DNA of 64,000 nucleotides, taken from the NCBI RefSeq assembly GCF_030150205.1, contig NZ_JASLGT010000008.1:496001-560000 (forward strand), given 5' to 3'. How positions within the stretch are numbered: the stretch's first letter is position 1; each line of letters opens with the position of its first letter. Below are positions 60,617-64,000 of the stretch, piece by piece. The DNA is from Niabella sp. GTDB lineage: Bacteria; Bacteroidota; Bacteroidia; Chitinophagales; Chitinophagaceae. The notes beneath the pieces were generated by a model, which ran no database searches, had not been told where the DNA came from, and saw only the letters and a list, made by a program, of their open reading frames with translations. Both the position numbers and the translations under genes were made by a program.

Positions 60617-62887
60617 TTACTCCACAATCAGCTTCTGTAATTTCTTCCGGTCGCCCACGATCCATACGATATCACCCCATTCCAGCACGGTAGATGATTC
60701 CGGATTCAAAATACGGTCTTTCTCTTTCTCTATCCCCACTACCAGGCCGTTTGTCCGCTCCCGCAATCCTGACCCATGTATGGTTTGTCCTCTGAGTTTG
60801 GTGTGCTCGTCTACCAGTACTTTCTGCAGCACAATATCATCGATGCTGACATCCTCGTCGCTGATCACCTCCCGTGCGTCAAAAACCGGTTTAAAGGCAG
60901 CCAACTGATCATCCGTAGCCAGGATGCCCACCCGGTCAAACGGAAGCAAGCGATTCTGCCTCCCCGGTGTATGAATGATCTTTTCTCCCCTTTTTATGTA
61001 TACGATGTTGATGCCAAACTGTTCCCGCCACTGCAGGTCCATTAACACCCGGCCAATCACCGTTGCCTGCGGATTTACCTCCATTTCCACGATGTGCGCA
61101 TCCCAGGCTTCCAGGTTCGAGCGCATTTCATTGTTTTTTTCCTTCAGGTTATTTTCCATGGCATTGGCCGCAGCCGCCACTATTTCACGCTCATTCAGGT
61201 TACGCATAAACCGCTTTTCCATCCGCAGGTAAAACTTCTGTATCCTGCTGGAAAACAGTACCAGTACCAGCACCGTAATAGGAATGCCCACCAGTAGTGC
61301 AATACGTGCCGGCACCAGGGTATTTACAAATATGGCCATAAACAGGATACCCATGGCTACCCGCAGCAGCTCTACAATAAACAGGGGGCCGCGGTTGTAT
61401 TTTTTATCCACCCACAATTCTTTATAAGCCTGGTTCTTGGGCTTACCCGCCATAAAGGCCCAGAAGAACGGCGCCGCAGCCGCCAGCGAAATCACCAGGG
61501 TAATGGCATTACGCAGGTAGCTGTTCTGTACCCGCTCATCAATAAAAGGATGCAGGAAGTTTTTGCTTACCAGTAAAAGAGCTACCAGGATAATGGTATT
61601 GGTTACCAGGATCCGCAGATAGGTTTTGAGTACAATCTTCCAGTCGCTCTCCGCCTGGATCTGCTGGGTGCTGGACGAATACCGGTTCAGCCGGTTCACC
61701 CATTTTTCCGGCAACATTTTTACCAGGAAATTATAAATCGGTTCCGAAAACTTGATCAGGTAGGGTGTGGTGAATGTAGTAATGGCCGAAGCCCCTACTG
61801 CGATGGGAAACAGGAACTCGGAGATCACACCCAGCGAAAGCCCCAGGGTGGCTACGATAAAGGCAAATTCACCGATCTGTGCCATGCTCATGCCCACCTG
61901 TACCGACTGTTTTAACGGTTGCCCGGAGATGAGTGCACCGATGGTGGTGCTGATCATTTTTCCAAACAAGGTGAGCAAGGTGATCCAGAAGATCGGCCCT
62001 GCATAAGTAGCCATCGCCTTGGGATCGATCATCATCCCTACCGATACAAAAAACACGGCACCAAACAGGTCTTTTACTGGTTTGATCAGGTGCTCCACTT
62101 TTTCTGCCAGCGTGGTTTCTGCAATAATGGAGCCCATTACAAAAGCGCCCAGCTCCGCAGAAAAACCTACCTGTGTGGCCAATACCACCATGCCCAAGCA
62201 AAGCCCCAGTGCCAGTATCAGCAGGGTTTCTTCATCCAGCAGTTTGCGGGCCACCCGTAAAAAAGTCGGCAGTAAAAAAATCCCCACAATAAACCACATC
62301 CCCAGAAAAAACAACAGCTTTAATACCGTAAAAAGGATCTGGCCGCCTTCAAAGTTCTTGGTAACCGCTACGGTTGAAAGCAATACCATCAGCAGGATGA
62401 CCACAATATCTTCTACAACCAGCACACCAAAAACGATGCGGGCAAACTGTTTGGTCTTTACCCCCAGTTCATCAAAGGCCCGCAGGATAATGGTGGTGGA
62501 AGAACTGGCCAGCATTCCGCCCAGGAACAGACTGTCCATGGTGCTCCAGCCCATCAGTTTACCCGCAAAATAACCACCCACCGTAATAAAGATGATTTCC
62601 GTAAAGGCCGTAATGGATGCGGTGCCTCCCACCCGCACCAGCTTTTTAAAGCTGAATTCCAATCCCAGGCTAAACAGCAGAAAGATCACCCCGATCTCCG
62701 CCAGTGTTTTCACATTCTCCTGGTCTACTACATTGGGAGTAAAAATAAAATGCGGACTAACCAAAAAGCCGGCAATGATATAGCCCAGCACCAATGGTTG
62801 CTTTATTTTTCGAAACAATAAGGTTACGATGGCGCCGGCCATCAGTATGAGTGCCAGGTCTTCGATCAATTTTGGTAAATGCCCCAT
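60617..62887 (-). CDS. CPA2-family cation:proton antiporter (KefB-like) with TrkA-C domain
   Basis: A 756-residue membrane protein. The first 390 or so residues are the Na/H exchanger fold with blocks PLVLGYIIAGFLVSP, LAEIGVIFLLFSLGLEFS and FGVLVVEDIVVILLMVLLS. A second set of three membrane helices (about 420-570) is followed by a soluble tail. The tail includes LRGQTIHGSGLRERTNGLVVGI and WGDIVWIVGDRKKLQKL, typical of a TrkA-C (RCK-C) domain. No Rossmann TrkA-N domain is visible. It probably exchanges potassium or sodium for protons under ligand control. It is convergent with the SprT gene. Confidence 0.88.
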   Translation of the reverse strand: MGHLPKLIEDLALILMAGAIVTLLFRKIKQPLVLGYIIAGFLVSPHFIFTPNVVDQENVKTLAEIGVIFLLFSLGLEFSFKKLVRVGGTASITAFTEIIFITVGGYFAGKLMGWSTMDSLFLGGMLASSSTTIILRAFDELGVKTKQFARIVFGVLVVEDIVVILLMVLLSTVAVTKNFEGGQILFTVLKLLFFLGMWFIVGIFLLPTFLRVARKLLDEETLLILALGLCLGMVVLATQVGFSAELGAFVMGSIIAETTLAEKVEHLIKPVKDLFGAVFFVSVGMMIDPKAMATYAGPIFWITLLTLFGKMISTTIGALISGQPLKQSVQVGMSMAQIGEFAFIVATLGLSLGVISEFLFPIAVGASAITTFTTPYLIKFSEPIYNFLVKMLPEKWVNRLNRYSSSTQQIQAESDWKIVLKTYLRILVTNTIILVALLLVSKNFLHPFIDERVQNSYLRNAITLVISLAAAAPFFWAFMAGKPKNQAYKELWVDKKYNRGPLFIVELLRVAMGILFMAIFVNTLVPARIALLVGIPITVLVLVLFSSRIQKFYLRMEKRFMRNLNEREIVAAAANAMENNLKEKNNEMRSNLEAWDAHIVEMEVNPQATVIGRVLMDLQWREQFGINIVYIKRGEKIIHTPGRQNRLLPFDRVGILATDDQLAAFKPVFDAREVISDEDVSIDDIVLQKVLVDEHTKLRGQTIHGSGLRERTNGLVVGIEKEKDRILNPESSTVLEWGDIVWIVGDRKKLQKLIVE

Positions 62888-63042
62888 ATGTATATTACGC
62901 GGTTTGCGGAAAATATAAGCATTTTCGGGCAGAAATGGAAGGGATTTACAAAAAAATAAAGCCGTATTTCCGGATGATTGGTTCCCTTAAATAGTGAATA
63001 ACATACCGTTTTGAGCAGAAGACATACAGCGCAAAGCATATC

Positions 63043-63071
63043 AAAAAAAGAGCAACCGTTTCGGGTTGCTC
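63043..63071 (-). terminator. terminator of the DUF1080 gene
   Basis: On the minus strand GAGCAACC pairs perfectly with GGTTGCTC around a six-base loop and is followed by seven T residues. It lies 27 bases past the stop of the DUF1080 protein gene. Confidence 0.9.
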
Positions 63072-63097
63072 CTTCTTCAATCATCGTTCTTTTAGTT

Positions 63098-64000
63098 TTA
63101 TTTTTTCAGCTCTTTGATTTTTAGAGAACGGTACGACACTTCATCACCATGGTCCTGCAACAGCAAATGTCCTTTGGCGGCCATTCCGAAATTGGGCCAG
63201 TTCTTGTATTTGCTCATAGCCACGAGTTTTAAGAACTCGGGAGAACCCCGCTCATATGTTACCACTTTAAAGCCATTCAGCCAATGCTCTACTTTATTGT
63301 TCGGGTATACAATCACCATTCCTTTGTTCCATTCACCAATAGGCTTGCGCGATTTTTTATCCCGGTCGGAAGTGATCAGGTCGTACACAGAAGCAAGGGT
63401 GCGATTTCCATCCCGGCCCATTTTAGCATCCGGATGTACCGCATCATCCAGGATCTGGTACTCGAGCCCGATAGCGGAACCTTTGTTTTTCTCGCTTTCC
63501 GTTACAAAATACTTCACACCGCTGTTGGCACCCTTTGTCAGTTTAAAATCAAATTCAAAAACAAACGCACCATATTCTTTCTCGGAAACAATGTCTCCAC
63601 CGTTTGCCGATTCTTTTCCCTGCGAAGACAAAACCGTCAGCACCCCATCCTTTACTTCCCAGCCTTTATTGGGGAAGGTTGCTTTATAGGCACCTCTCCA
63701 CCCGGTTGTAGTTTTACCATCAAACAACAACTGGAAACCATTTTTCTTTTCCGCCTCAGACAGGTTGTTCGGGATCATGTTTACAACATAAATGCCATCC
63801 AACGGAGCCTGCTTCAGCCCGCTGGTACGAATCCGGATATTCCGCCAGCGGATCTGCCGCCCCTCATCTTTTTGATTTCCAATTGCGTGAACCTGCAATG
63901 CAATAAATCCTTTCGGCGTCATGTCATCGACCAGGTACGAACAGGGAATGCCATTTACCCAGGTACGGATGATATTACCGATACACTCCAGCCGGATCTT
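63098..64000 (-). CDS. DUF1080 (3-keto-disaccharide hydrolase-type) protein, 5-prime end outside the window
   Basis: The frame stays open from the stop at 63098 to the right edge, so the N-terminus is missing. A Met at 63922 is internal: codons before it read GNIIRTWVNGIPCSYLVDD, a normal continuation of a DUF1080 domain. The visible part holds the end of a first domain (GFIALQVHAIG, IRWRNIRIR) and a complete second domain. The second starts at GFQLLFDGKTTTGWRG and includes ANSGVKYFV, GLEYQILDD and HLLLQDHGDEVSYRSLKI. DUF1080 proteins have a concanavalin-like fold, and some hydrolyse 3-keto-glycosides. Tandem domains suggest a secreted enzyme; the signal peptide cannot be seen. Confidence 0.88.
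   Translation of the reverse strand, partial: KIRLECIGNIIRTWVNGIPCSYLVDDMTPKGFIALQVHAIGNQKDEGRQIRWRNIRIRTSGLKQAPLDGIYVVNMIPNNLSEAEKKNGFQLLFDGKTTTGWRGAYKATFPNKGWEVKDGVLTVLSSQGKESANGGDIVSEKEYGAFVFEFDFKLTKGANSGVKYFVTESEKNKGSAIGLEYQILDDAVHPDAKMGRDGNRTLASVYDLITSDRDKKSRKPIGEWNKGMVIVYPNNKVEHWLNGFKVVTYERGSPEFLKLVAMSKYKNWPNFGMAAKGHLLLQDHGDEVSYRSLKIKELKK

Overview
The window reads as chromosome from a member of the Bacteroidota, most likely the Chitinophagaceae. The evidence is paired SusC/SusD genes, a hybrid two-component sensor, lipoproteins with Cys-Lys-Lys type lipoboxes, almost no Shine-Dalgarno sequences, and several -7 promoter elements of the TAnnTTTG type. I saw no rRNA, tRNA, CRISPR array, phage or insertion sequence.

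Region 1 (about 0.3-19.7 kb) is branched-chain amino acid synthesis. It holds leuA, a degenerate LeuB-like gene, an ilvD-ilvB-ilvN-ilvC operon and a separate ilvA, with two related ModF-type twin-ATPase ABC proteins flanking the core. A 33-codon leader peptide with nine consecutive Ile/Val codons, followed by mutually exclusive hairpins and an intrinsic terminator, sits directly ahead of ilvD. This is a complete candidate ribosome-mediated attenuator. Unrelated small genes are threaded between the ilv genes: two DinB-like, one VOC, one ABM monooxygenase-like, one O-methyltransferase and a PIN toxin-antitoxin pair.

Region 2 (about 20-29 kb) is general chromosome: a lipoprotein and a DUF3592-like membrane protein, a third DinB protein convergent with a WYL regulator, a bestrophin-like channel, NhaA divergent from a LysR regulator, an MFS transporter and a DUF1345-like membrane protein.

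Region 3 (29-59 kb) is a large glycan/glycoprotein utilisation locus. A tightly spaced minus-strand operon (54.7 to 35.5 kb) encodes two SusC/SusD pairs, two fasciclin-domain lipoproteins, a DUF5007-like lipoprotein, an IPT plus propeller-repeat lipoprotein, an M60/enhancin metallopeptidase with a discoidin-like domain, and two alkaline-phosphatase-fold lipoproteins with LamG-like domains whose metal ligands look eroded. It ends with a 35-aa putative membrane peptide and an intrinsic terminator. Downstream on the same strand are GH2, GH29 and GH20 enzymes with a ParE-type toxin-antitoxin pair between them. A 1352-aa hybrid two-component regulator is divergently transcribed. M60 peptidase with galactosidase, fucosidase and hexosaminidase suggests an O-glycosylated, mucin-like protein as substrate. 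That is inference.

Region 4 (59-64 kb) holds AtpZ and AtpI-like proteins, a SprT-like protease, a CPA2 cation/proton antiporter, and a DUF1080 protein running off the right edge.
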